From Micromonospora okii (GTDB lineage Bacteria > Actinomycetota > Actinomycetes > Mycobacteriales > Micromonosporaceae): a stretch of 64,000 nucleotides of DNA. Position 1 is the first letter of the stretch. The number at the start of each line of letters is the position of its first letter. Position numbers and translations under genes: made by a program. This document shows, piece after piece, positions 16,267 to 22,935 of the stretch. The DNA is taken from NCBI RefSeq assembly GCF_020884795.1, contig NZ_BBZF01000017.1:157741-221740 (forward strand). The letters are read 5' to 3'. Under the pieces are notes generated by a model. The model was not told the origin of the DNA, did no database searches, and worked only from the letters and a program-made list of their open reading frames with translations.

Positions 16267-16294
16267 GCCAGTGGAGCCGGTCGGCATGAGCCAG
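16257..16294 (+). repeat. 23-bp-period duplication of the folK stop / DUF3180 start junction
   Basis: The 15-mer GTCGGCATGAGCCAG occurs at 16257-16271 and again at 16280-16294. The first copy holds the folK stop in an ATGA; the second holds the likely DUF3180 start. Because 23 is not a multiple of three, the first ATG now opens only an 8-codon ORF. Confidence 0.85.
16263..16289 (+). CDS. 8-codon leader ORF between folK and the DUF3180 gene
   Basis: ATG at 16263 (overlapping the folK stop as ATGA) reads MSQWSRSA and stops in a second ATGA that contains the DUF3180 start. It looks like a by-product of the 23-bp duplication and could couple translation to the next gene. Expression is unproven. 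Confidence 0.4.
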   Translation: MSQWSRSA

Positions 16295-16825
16295 GCGCAG
16301 TCCCCGCCGCCGCGCGGGACGGACCCCGACCGCTTCAGGATGGGCCCCACCCGGATCTCCACCCTGGTCGTCGCCGGCCTGGCCGCCGCTGCGGTGGCCT
16401 GGCTGCTGATCAGCGCCCTCTACTACAGCGGCATCCCCCGGCTGCCCTGGCTGCCGGTGGTCACGCTGGCCGCGCTGGCGGTGTTGGAGGCGTACGCGGC
16501 GGTCAACACCCGGGGCCGGATCGAGCGCAGGCCGGGCCGCGACCCGGTCAACCCGCTGCTGGTGGCCCGGTTCGTGGTGCTGGCGAAGGCGTCCGCGCTG
16601 GCCGGAGCGATCTTCGCCGGCTTCTACGCCGGGCTGACCGGGTGGCTCTTCGTCGAGCGCACCCGGGCGGCCGTCGAGGACCGCCCGGCCGCCGGGGCCG
16701 GGCTGCTCGCCGGGCTGGCGCTGGTGGCCGCCGCGCTCTGGCTGGAACGGTCCTGCCGGGTGCCGGAACGGCCGGAGGACGAGCGCGACACCGACCAGCG
16801 GGAGAGCCGGCCCGGCCAGCGCTGA
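16286..16825 (+). CDS. DUF3180 family membrane protein
   Basis: 179 residues with four hydrophobic segments (roughly STLVVAGLAAAAVAWLLISAL, LPVVTLAALAVLEAYAAV, VLAKASALAGAIFAGFYAGL, AGLLAGLALVAAALWL) and a polar C-terminus. It matches the DUF3180 protein that follows folK throughout actinobacteria (Rv3605c in M. tuberculosis). Its biochemical role is unknown; the position suggests a link to envelope or folate metabolism. The ATG at 16286 is taken because of the ATGA junction; a GTG at 16271 would add five residues. Confidence 0.85.
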   Translation: MSQAQSPPPRGTDPDRFRMGPTRISTLVVAGLAAAAVAWLLISALYYSGIPRLPWLPVVTLAALAVLEAYAAVNTRGRIERRPGRDPVNPLLVARFVVLAKASALAGAIFAGFYAGLTGWLFVERTRAAVEDRPAAGAGLLAGLALVAAALWLERSCRVPERPEDERDTDQRESRPGQR

Positions 16826-16943
16826 TCGCGGGGGTTACGCCCGGCCCGGAGCGCGGGTACCGTGCCTGGCGACCGGCGAGCAACGGCCGCCCCGGTCCGT
16901 CCGGGTCGGACCCTGCGGCCGTGACCTGGGGAGGGCACGCGTC

Positions 16944-18176
16944 ATGGGGTACGACGATCCGGGCCGCGACGCCCCGGTGGAGCCCTCGTCCGGAGTGCCG
17001 ATCTCCGGGGTGCCCGCGTCCGTGGTCGAGCACGGCTTCGACGACCCGGCCCACGGCGAGCCGGGGCGGGACCGCGTCGGCGTACACGTCGCCTGGGAAC
17101 TGGTGCTGGCCGCCGGCCTGGCCGTGCTGACCTGGCTGCTCTGGCGGGACGGCCCGGCCGCCCTGCGCGGCGACGGCCTGCGCGTCCTGCTGGTCGACGT
17201 GGTGGCGGTGGGGCTGCTGGTCCTGGCCGCCGGCCTGAGCCTGCGCACGGCGGCGGTGAACCTCGCGGTCGGCCCGGTCGCGGTCGCCGCCGCGCTGCAC
17301 GTCGCCGAGCAGGGCGACCGTGGGGTGGAGGTCGCGCTGGGCCACGCGGCGGCGGTGGCCGCCCTCGGTGGGCTGGTCGTCGGGCTGGCCGTGGTCGTGC
17401 TGCACGTGCCGGGCTGGGCGGCGAGCCTGGCCGCCGCGGCGGGCGTCGTGGTCTACATCCAGCGGCGCGCCGACCCGGTGCTGGTGCAGGCCGGGTACGA
17501 CCCCCGGGAGAACGCCTTCCACCTCTTCGCCGGCTTCGCCGCGGTGGCGGTGCTCGGCGGCCTGTTCGGGGCGATCCACCCGGTGCGTCGGCTGGTCGGC
17601 CGGTTCCGGCCGGTGGCCGACCCGGCCCGCCGCCGGGGTGCCGTCGCGACCACCGTGGTCTTGGCCGCCTTCGTCACCTCCACCGTGCTGGCCATGCTGG
17701 CCGGCGTCCTGCTCGCCACGAACGCCGACGGGCCGATCGTGCCGACCGAGGGGCTGGGCTGGACGGCGCTCGCCGTCGGCGCCGCGCTGCTCGCCGGCAC
17801 CAGCGCGTACGGGCGGCGCGGCGGGATCTTCGGCACCGTGCTCGCGGTCAGCCTGGTCACCGTGCTGTTCACCTGGGTGGAGGCGCGGGGCTGGACGGTG
17901 AGCCGCTGGGTGGTCGGCGGGGCCGCGCTCGGCGCCGGCCTGGTGATCACCCGGCTGGTCGAGGCGTACGGGCGGCCCCGGCCGGCGGACGGGGACCCGG
18001 AGGCCCGCCCGCACGGCGACGGCCCGATCAGCTCCGGCTGGTCGGTGGCGCGCCCCGCGCCGGTCGACGACTGGCCGACCGTGCCGCCCACCCGCGCCGA
18101 CGACCCGCCCGCCGACCCCTGGGACACGCCTCGCTGGGACAGCCCCCCGCAGCGCTGGGACTCCGGCGACCAGTGA
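16944..18176 (+). CDS. Polytopic membrane protein of unknown function
   Basis: 410 residues with about nine or ten hydrophobic segments between residues 45 and 340 (for example WELVLAAGLAVLTWLLW, VVLAAFVTSTVLAMLAGVLL). Polar ends follow; the C-terminal 60 residues are Pro/Asp/Trp-rich with repeated DDWPTVPP/DDPPADPWDTP-like stretches. There is no transporter signature I can name. GGGGAGGG lies 9 nt before the ATG. It may be co-transcribed with the DUF3180 gene 118 bp upstream. Confidence 0.8.
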   Translation: MGYDDPGRDAPVEPSSGVPISGVPASVVEHGFDDPAHGEPGRDRVGVHVAWELVLAAGLAVLTWLLWRDGPAALRGDGLRVLLVDVVAVGLLVLAAGLSLRTAAVNLAVGPVAVAAALHVAEQGDRGVEVALGHAAAVAALGGLVVGLAVVVLHVPGWAASLAAAAGVVVYIQRRADPVLVQAGYDPRENAFHLFAGFAAVAVLGGLFGAIHPVRRLVGRFRPVADPARRRGAVATTVVLAAFVTSTVLAMLAGVLLATNADGPIVPTEGLGWTALAVGAALLAGTSAYGRRGGIFGTVLAVSLVTVLFTWVEARGWTVSRWVVGGAALGAGLVITRLVEAYGRPRPADGDPEARPHGDGPISSGWSVARPAPVDDWPTVPPTRADDPPADPWDTPRWDSPPQRWDSGDQ

Positions 18177-18250
18177 TCCCGCCGCCGGCACCGGGGGACG
18201 TCCCGCCGCCGGTCGGGCCGCGTCCGGCGCGCCGCCGTGATCTCGGCGGT

Positions 18251-18256
18251 TAGGCT
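18251..18256 (+). promoter_or_regulatory. Candidate -10 box (TAGGCT), leaderless
   Basis: TAGGCT followed by 7 nt and the ATG at 18264. It is the same hexamer and nearly the same spacing as before coaX and the coiled-coil gene at 22936. Confidence 0.55.
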
Positions 18257-18263
18257 CGGCGGC

Positions 18264-18572
18264 ATGACCGAGACTTCTTCCACCGGCACCGGCGGGCACA
18301 CGTTCGAGGAGTTGGACGCCCTCTCCACCGAGGAGCTGCGGGAGCGGGCGTTCGCGCTGGCCAGGGAGCGGCGCGACGTCAGGTTCTTCTGGTCGGTGCT
18401 GCGTCACCTGCCGAACGCCGACGAGGCCGCCGCGCTGGACGGCGCGCCGAACTCGGTCGGCCCGACCATCGACGAGGCGTCGGCGCTGTGGCGGGAGCTC
18501 ACCGGGCACGGCTACGAGGAGTCCGCGCCCCTGCTGCGGGCCAAGTTCATCGACTACCTGACGAAGTCCTGA
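18264..18572 (+). CDS. Small conserved acidic protein, function unknown
   Basis: 102 residues, soluble and helical, rich in Glu, Ala and Arg, with no signal or membrane segment. It begins with a Thr/Ser/Gly-rich stretch, then TFEELDALSTEELRERAFAL; FWSVLRHLPNADEAAALDGA and a C-terminal RAKFIDYLTKS follow. I do not recognise a named family. The ATG at 18264 is preferred over upstream codons because a TAGGCT -10 box lies 7 nt before it, giving a leaderless transcript. The downstream gene is a membrane protein 64 bp away. Confidence 0.8.
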   Translation: MTETSSTGTGGHTFEELDALSTEELRERAFALARERRDVRFFWSVLRHLPNADEAAALDGAPNSVGPTIDEASALWRELTGHGYEESAPLLRAKFIDYLTKS

Positions 18573-18636
18573 CCCGAGCGTCGGCCCCGTGGTCCGCAGG
18601 TTTGCCCGGCGGGGCGCCCCGGGAACTGGTCGCGCC

Positions 18637-19137
18637 ATGACTGTCACCCACCGCCCCGGCGCGATCGGCCGGTACGGGAGCGCGGCCGGCACCGGCATCC
18701 TCGCGGTGCTGGTGCTCGTCGGGGTCTGCGGCAGCCCGATGTACGTCCGGTGGGCGGAGGACAACACCGACCCGAACTCGGCCGGCGGCTGGTTCCTCCA
18801 ACTGCTCGCCTGGCCGGCCTGGCGGTTCGCCGCCGACGGCTCGGGCCAGGGCGTGCTCGGTGCCGATCTGCGGGCGATCCTGCTGGTGGTCCTGGCCGCC
18901 GCCCTGCTCTACGTGCTCCCCGTCTCGCAGGTGGCCAGGGTGCAGGGGTCGCTGAGCCAGTTCTTCTCCGGCTGGGGCGCGTACGTGCTGGCCGCAGGCG
19001 CGGCCGCGCTGCTCAGCACGCTGTTCGGGCCGGACCGCTCGCTGCTGGCCGCCCTGCAGGCCGCCGGCACCGGCGCCAGCTACGGCTTCCTCTCCGGCTG
19101 GATCATCGGCACGGCCAGCCTGGGCAGCCGGGCCTGA
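18637..19137 (+). CDS. Membrane protein with four hydrophobic segments, function unknown
   Basis: 166 residues. Hydrophobic stretches are at about 18-36 (GTGILAVLVLVGVCG), 75-95 (ILLVVLAAALLYVLPVS), 115-130 (YVLAAGAAALLSTLFG) and 146-165. A PMYVRWAEDNTDPNSAGGW loop lies between the first and second. No family is recognised. The frame is open upstream to a GTG at 18589, but the ATG at 18637 gives the expected membrane topology. It converges on the betaine ABC ATPase gene. Confidence 0.7.
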   Translation: MTVTHRPGAIGRYGSAAGTGILAVLVLVGVCGSPMYVRWAEDNTDPNSAGGWFLQLLAWPAWRFAADGSGQGVLGADLRAILLVVLAAALLYVLPVSQVARVQGSLSQFFSGWGAYVLAAGAAALLSTLFGPDRSLLAALQAAGTGASYGFLSGWIIGTASLGSRA

Positions 19138-19163
19138 CCGGACACCGCCGGCCCACCCACCCA

Positions 19164-19234
19164 GGCCGGCGCTTCAGCTCCCGCCCGCCCAGGCCGCGTT
19201 GCAGACTTCGCCCGCTCTGGCCGGCGCTTCAGCT
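19164..19234. repeat. 55-bp-period duplication covering the stop of the ABC ATPase gene
   Basis: The 16-mer GGCCGGCGCTTCAGCT occurs at 19164-19179 and 19219-19234. The second copy contains the stop codon of the minus-strand ATPase gene. The flanks are similar but diverged. Confidence 0.75.
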
Positions 19235-20227
19235 TTCGCCTGGCCGGGCGGCCAGCGCGCGGTCCCGGGTGAGCACCCCGGCCGGTCGGCCGTCGGCGGT
19301 CACCAGCACCCGGTCCGCCCCGGAGGTCAGCATGGCGGCCAGCGCGTCGTAGGCCGACGAGCCCAGCGCGACCTGCGGCAGCCCGGCCGGGTCGGTGGGC
19401 AGCGGGTCCAGCGCGTCGCGGGTGACCGGCGTGACCGCGAGCGCCCGGATGCCCCGGTCCGCGCCGACGAACTCCCGGACGAACTCCGACGCGGGCGCGC
19501 CGAGCAGGGCCGCCGGGGTGTCGTACTGCTCCAGGTGGCCGCCCTGGGACAGCACCGCGATCCGGTCGCCGAGCCGGACCGCCTCGTCCAGGTCGTGGGT
19601 GACCAGCACGATCGTCTTGCGCACCTCGGCCTGGAGCCGGAGGAACTCCTCCTGCAACCGGGTCCGCACGATCGGGTCGACGGCCGAGAACGGCTCGTCC
19701 ATGAGCAGCACCACCGGGTCGGCGGCCAGCGCCCGGGCCACCCCGACCCGCTGCCGCTGCCCGCCGGAGAGCTCGTGCGGGTACCGCCGCCCGAACTTGG
19801 CCGGGTCGAGCCCGACCAGCTCCAGCAGCTCCTCGGCCCGGCGGCGGACCCGGTCGCGGGGCCAGCCGAGCAGCCGCGGGACGGTGCCGACGTTGGCGGC
19901 GACCGTCTGGTGGGGGAAGAGGCCCACGTTCTGGATGACGTACCCGATGCGGCGGCGCAGCGTGACCGGATCGACGCGGGTCACGTCCTCGTCGCCGAGC
20001 AGGACCCGGCCACCGGTCGGCTCGATCAGCCGGTTGATCATCCGCAGCACGGTGGACTTCCCGCAGCCGGACGGGCCGATCAGCACCACGAGTTCGCCGG
20101 CGGCGATCTCCAGGCTCAGCTCGCGGACCGCCTCGGTGCCGTCCGGGTAGCGCTTGCCCACCCGTTCCAGGGTGATCGCCGCCGATCCGTGCCCGGCGGC
20201 GGTCGGGGTCTCCGGGGTAACGTCCAC
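19229..20227 (-). CDS. Glycine betaine/choline-type ABC transporter ATPase (OpuCA/ProV-like)
   Basis: 332 residues. The ABC domain has Walker A LIGPSGCGKST, signature LSGGQRQRVG, Walker B VVLLMDEPFSAVDPI and the H-loop LVTHD. FPHQTVAANVGTVPRLLGW is typical of quaternary-amine importers. The C-terminal 90 residues look like a CBS-type regulatory pair (ending ADRVLVTADGRPAGVLTRDRAL), which senses ionic strength in OpuA-type systems. GTG at 20227 is taken as start, with AAGGA 5 nt upstream. The divergent permease start is only 2 bp away. It drives uptake of osmoprotectants through the two permeases on the other strand. Confidence 0.9.
   Translation of the reverse strand: MDVTPETPTAAGHGSAAITLERVGKRYPDGTEAVRELSLEIAAGELVVLIGPSGCGKSTVLRMINRLIEPTGGRVLLGDEDVTRVDPVTLRRRIGYVIQNVGLFPHQTVAANVGTVPRLLGWPRDRVRRRAEELLELVGLDPAKFGRRYPHELSGGQRQRVGVARALAADPVVLLMDEPFSAVDPIVRTRLQEEFLRLQAEVRKTIVLVTHDLDEAVRLGDRIAVLSQGGHLEQYDTPAALLGAPASEFVREFVGADRGIRALAVTPVTRDALDPLPTDPAGLPQVALGSSAYDALAAMLTSGADRVLVTADGRPAGVLTRDRALAARPGES
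20218..20223 (+). promoter_or_regulatory. Candidate -10 box (TAACGT) inside the divergent ATPase gene
   Basis: TAACGT ends 6 nt before the permease ATG at 20230 and lies within the first codons of the opposite-strand ATPase gene, so the permease transcript would be leaderless. Confidence 0.45.
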
Positions 20228-20229
20228 GC

Positions 20230-20916
20230 ATGTCCTTCCGCCTGAGCTACCGGGCCGAGCCGGATAACCCGTGGTTCTCCTGGCAGTACGTGCGGGACAA
20301 CTCTGACACGATCCTCGCCGCGCTGCGCGACCACGCCTCGCTGACCGCCCGGGCGGTGCTGATCGCCGCCCTGGTCGCCCTGCCGCTCGCCGTGGCGGCC
20401 CACTGGTTCCGCCCGCTCGCCGGCCCGATCCTCGCACTCACCGGCGTGCTCTACACGATCCCGTCGCTGGCCCTGTTCGCCTTCCTCGCGCCCTACCTGG
20501 GCATCGGGGCGGTGACCGTGCTCAGCGTGGTGGTGCTGTACGCGCTGCTGGTCATCGTCCGCAATGCCGTCGCCGGGCTGCGCCAGGTGCCCCCCGAGGT
20601 CCGCGAGGCCGCCGAGGGCATGGGGTACGGCCGCTGGGGCCGGCTGCTGCGGATCGAGCTGCCGCTGGCGCTGCCCGGCATCCTCACCGGCCTGCGGCTG
20701 GCGACCGTGTCGACCGTGGCGCTGGTCACCGTCGGCGTGGTGGTCGGCCGGGGCGGCCTCGGTCAGCTCATCTTCGCCGGCTTCCAGAACAACTTCTACA
20801 AGGCCGAGATCATGACGGGCACCCTGCTCTGCGTGCTGCTCGCCCTGGCGCTGGACCTGGTCCTGGCCGGGATCGGCCGGGCGGTCACCCCGTGGGCGCG
20901 CGGGCGGGCCCGGTGA
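20230..20916 (+). CDS. Betaine/choline-type ABC transporter permease 1
   Basis: 228 residues with about six transmembrane segments of the BPD_transp_1 type. The EAA loop that docks the ATPase is visible as VPPEVREAAEGMGYGRWGRLLRIELPLALPG (about residues 118-148). VVGRGGLGQLIFAGFQNNFY is characteristic of OpuCB/OpuCD permeases. It pairs with the second permease through a GTGA overlap and with the ATPase encoded divergently. Confidence 0.9.
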   Translation: MSFRLSYRAEPDNPWFSWQYVRDNSDTILAALRDHASLTARAVLIAALVALPLAVAAHWFRPLAGPILALTGVLYTIPSLALFAFLAPYLGIGAVTVLSVVVLYALLVIVRNAVAGLRQVPPEVREAAEGMGYGRWGRLLRIELPLALPGILTGLRLATVSTVALVTVGVVVGRGGLGQLIFAGFQNNFYKAEIMTGTLLCVLLALALDLVLAGIGRAVTPWARGRAR

Positions 20917-21638
20917 GCGGCCCGGTCGGCCAGGCCGTGCTCTGGCTCAACGACCCGCTGAACTGGACCAACCCCGGCGGCATCCTCGACCGGCTCGGCG
21001 AGCACCTCGGCATGTCGGCGGCGGCGGTGCTGCTCGGCTGCCTGGTGGCCTGGCCGGTCGGCCTCTGGCTCGGGCACACCGGCCGGGGTGGCGGGCTGGT
21101 CGTGCTGGTCTCCAACGTCAGCCTGGCGATCCCCACCCTGGCCCTGCTGACCATCCTGCCGCTGACCTTCCTCGGTTTCGGCCGCCCCGCCGTGGTGGTC
21201 GCGCTGGCGGTCTTCGCGGTGCCGCCGCTGCTGGCCAACGCGTACACGGGGGTGCGTCAGGCCGACCCGGAGGCCCGGGACGCCGCGCGCGGGATGGGGT
21301 TCTCGGGCGGGCAGGTGCTGCGCCGGGTGGAGCTGCCGCTGGCGGTGCCGTACCTGGCGGCCGGTTTCCGGACCGCCACCGTGCAGGTGGTGGCCACGGC
21401 CGCGCTGGCCTCGTTCGTCAACGGCGGCGGTCTCGGCCAGATCATCCGGGCCGGCTTCGGCCTGGACATCGCCGCCGGAGGCGGGCAGATCATCGCCGGC
21501 GGCCTGCTGGTGGCCGGTCTGGCGGTGCTGGCCGAGCTGCTCCTGGCCCTGGTCGAGCGGCTGGTCACCCCGCGCCACCTGCGGCGGGTCCGGCGGCGGG
21601 CCGGCAGCCGCGCCGCCGACGCGATCGCGGGCGGCTGA
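20913..21638 (+). CDS. Betaine/choline-type ABC transporter permease 2
   Basis: 241 residues, second membrane subunit of the same importer. The EAA loop is DPEARDAARGMGFSGGQVLR, and FVNGGGLGQIIRAGFGLD is the family hallmark. GTG at 20913 is chosen because it overlaps the stop of permease 1 as GTGA; a GTG at 20892 is also open but lies deep in the previous gene. The two permeases should form a heterodimer. Confidence 0.9.
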   Translation: MSGPVGQAVLWLNDPLNWTNPGGILDRLGEHLGMSAAAVLLGCLVAWPVGLWLGHTGRGGGLVVLVSNVSLAIPTLALLTILPLTFLGFGRPAVVVALAVFAVPPLLANAYTGVRQADPEARDAARGMGFSGGQVLRRVELPLAVPYLAAGFRTATVQVVATAALASFVNGGGLGQIIRAGFGLDIAAGGGQIIAGGLLVAGLAVLAELLLALVERLVTPRHLRRVRRRAGSRAADAIAGG

Positions 21639-21652
21639 CCGCGCACCCCGCC

Positions 21653-21693
21653 GCGTACGCCTCGTTTGTGAGCGCCCGTACGCCTCGTTGTGA
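21653..21693. repeat. Direct repeat upstream of the substrate-binding protein gene
   Basis: CGTACGCCTCGTT followed by TGTGA or GTGA occurs twice, 24 bp apart. It could be a pair of operator sites for the lipoprotein gene or a small duplication. No known regulator site was matched. Confidence 0.5.
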
Positions 21694-21839
21694 CGATCCG
21701 GTGACGAAAACAGCGTCTCAGGTTGTCGGTAGCGGGCGAAAGGATGTTGGGTGGGAGATCGCGGGCGGCGAGGAAGATCGCCCGTCGGATACGCGGCCGG
21801 CCCGGCACGGGTCGCGCCGGGACACGGAAGGCGGGCTCG

Positions 21840-22844
21840 ATGCGCGCACGTACACGCCTGGCGCTCGGCGCGGTGGGCGCCCTCACCGCGGCCGGGTTCC
21901 TGACCGGCTGCGGGGACGCCGGCTCCTCCGGCACCGAGGCGCCCCAGTCGGGCGCGTCCGGGGCCGGCTGCGCCCCGGTCGCCGGCGACCAGTTGGTCGT
22001 CCTCACCGACGACAAGAAGTTGCAGAACTCCGACAACATCATCCCGGCGGTCAACGCCAAGGCGGCCACCCCGGAGCTGATCGCGGCGCTGGACAAGGTC
22101 TCCGCCGCGCTGGACACGCCGAAGCTGATCCAGCTCAACAAGGCCGTCGACGTCGACCGCAAGACCAGCAAGGTCGCCGCGGAGGAGTTCGCCTCGGCCA
22201 ACAACCTCACCCAGGGCATCGCCCGGGGCGCGGGTGGCACGGTCGTGGTCGGCGCGGGCAACTTCGCCGAGAGCCAGACCCTCGCCGAGCTGTACCGGAT
22301 CGCCCTCACCGCCGCCGGGTACCAGGTCAAGGTGCAGCAGATCGGCAACCGGGAGCTGTACGAGCCGGCCCTGGAGAAGGGCCAGATCCAGGTCGTCCCG
22401 GAGTACGCGGCGACGATGGCCGAGTTCTTCAACACGAAGGCCAACGGCAAGGACGCCCCGCCGGTCTCCTCGCCCGAGCTGGAGAAGACGGTGACCGCCC
22501 TCAAGGCCGCCGGCGAGAAGGCCGGCATCGCCTTCGGCACGCCGTCCGCCGCCCAGGACCAGAACGCCTTCGCCGTCACCCGGGCCTTCGCCGACAAGCA
22601 CGGCGTGGGCACGCTCTCCGAGCTGGCCGCCAAGTGCTCCGGCACGGCGACCGTGCTGGCCGGCCCGCCGGAGTGCCCGCAGCGCCCGAAGTGCCAGGCC
22701 GGCCTGGTCGAGGTCTACGACTTCCGGGCGGGCTCGTTCAGCTCGCTGGACGCGGGCGGCCCGCAGACGAAGAACGCCCTGAAGACGGGCAGCGCGAGCG
22801 TCGGCCTGGTCCTCTCCTCCGACGGGGCGCTCGCCGCAGGCTGA
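21840..22844 (+). CDS. Betaine/choline-type ABC substrate-binding lipoprotein, apparently circularly permuted
   Basis: 334 residues. The signal peptide ends in lipobox LTGC with the lipidated Cys at 24. The solute-binding core GTVVVGAGNFAESQTLAELY, then ALEKGQIQVVPEYAATMAE, starts only at about residue 133. Residues 50-120 (DQLVVLTDDKKLQNSDNIIP ... LDKVSAALDTPKL) resemble the segment that usually closes OpuAC-type proteins, and here the protein stops after SVGLVLSSDGALAAG. The order therefore seems permuted. The ATG is preceded by GGAAGG. It should deliver a quaternary amine to the permeases just upstream. Confidence 0.88.
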   Translation: MRARTRLALGAVGALTAAGFLTGCGDAGSSGTEAPQSGASGAGCAPVAGDQLVVLTDDKKLQNSDNIIPAVNAKAATPELIAALDKVSAALDTPKLIQLNKAVDVDRKTSKVAAEEFASANNLTQGIARGAGGTVVVGAGNFAESQTLAELYRIALTAAGYQVKVQQIGNRELYEPALEKGQIQVVPEYAATMAEFFNTKANGKDAPPVSSPELEKTVTALKAAGEKAGIAFGTPSAAQDQNAFAVTRAFADKHGVGTLSELAAKCSGTATVLAGPPECPQRPKCQAGLVEVYDFRAGSFSSLDAGGPQTKNALKTGSASVGLVLSSDGALAAG

Positions 22845-22850
22845 CCCCGG

Positions 22851-22882
22851 CGGTGGCCGGCGGCCCGCGCCGCCGGCCACCG
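22851..22882 (+). terminator. Terminator hairpin after the ABC importer operon
   Basis: Perfect 13-bp arms 22851-22863 and 22870-22882 with a 6-nt loop, followed by TTT, 6 nt past the stop of the lipoprotein gene. Confidence 0.8.
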
Positions 22883-22921
22883 TTTGCTGGTCAGGGCGTT
22901 CCCCGCAGCCCGAACTCTCGG

Positions 22922-22927
22922 TAGGCT
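22922..22927 (+). promoter_or_regulatory. Candidate -10 box (TAGGCT), leaderless
   Basis: TAGGCT lies 8 nt before the ATG at 22936. No Shine-Dalgarno sequence is present. Confidence 0.5.
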
Positions 22928-22935
22928 GCACATCC

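Noticed and set aside
21639..21839. Riboswitch or structured leader before the betaine-binding protein gene
   Set aside because: Only a short direct repeat is seen; no known aptamer core.
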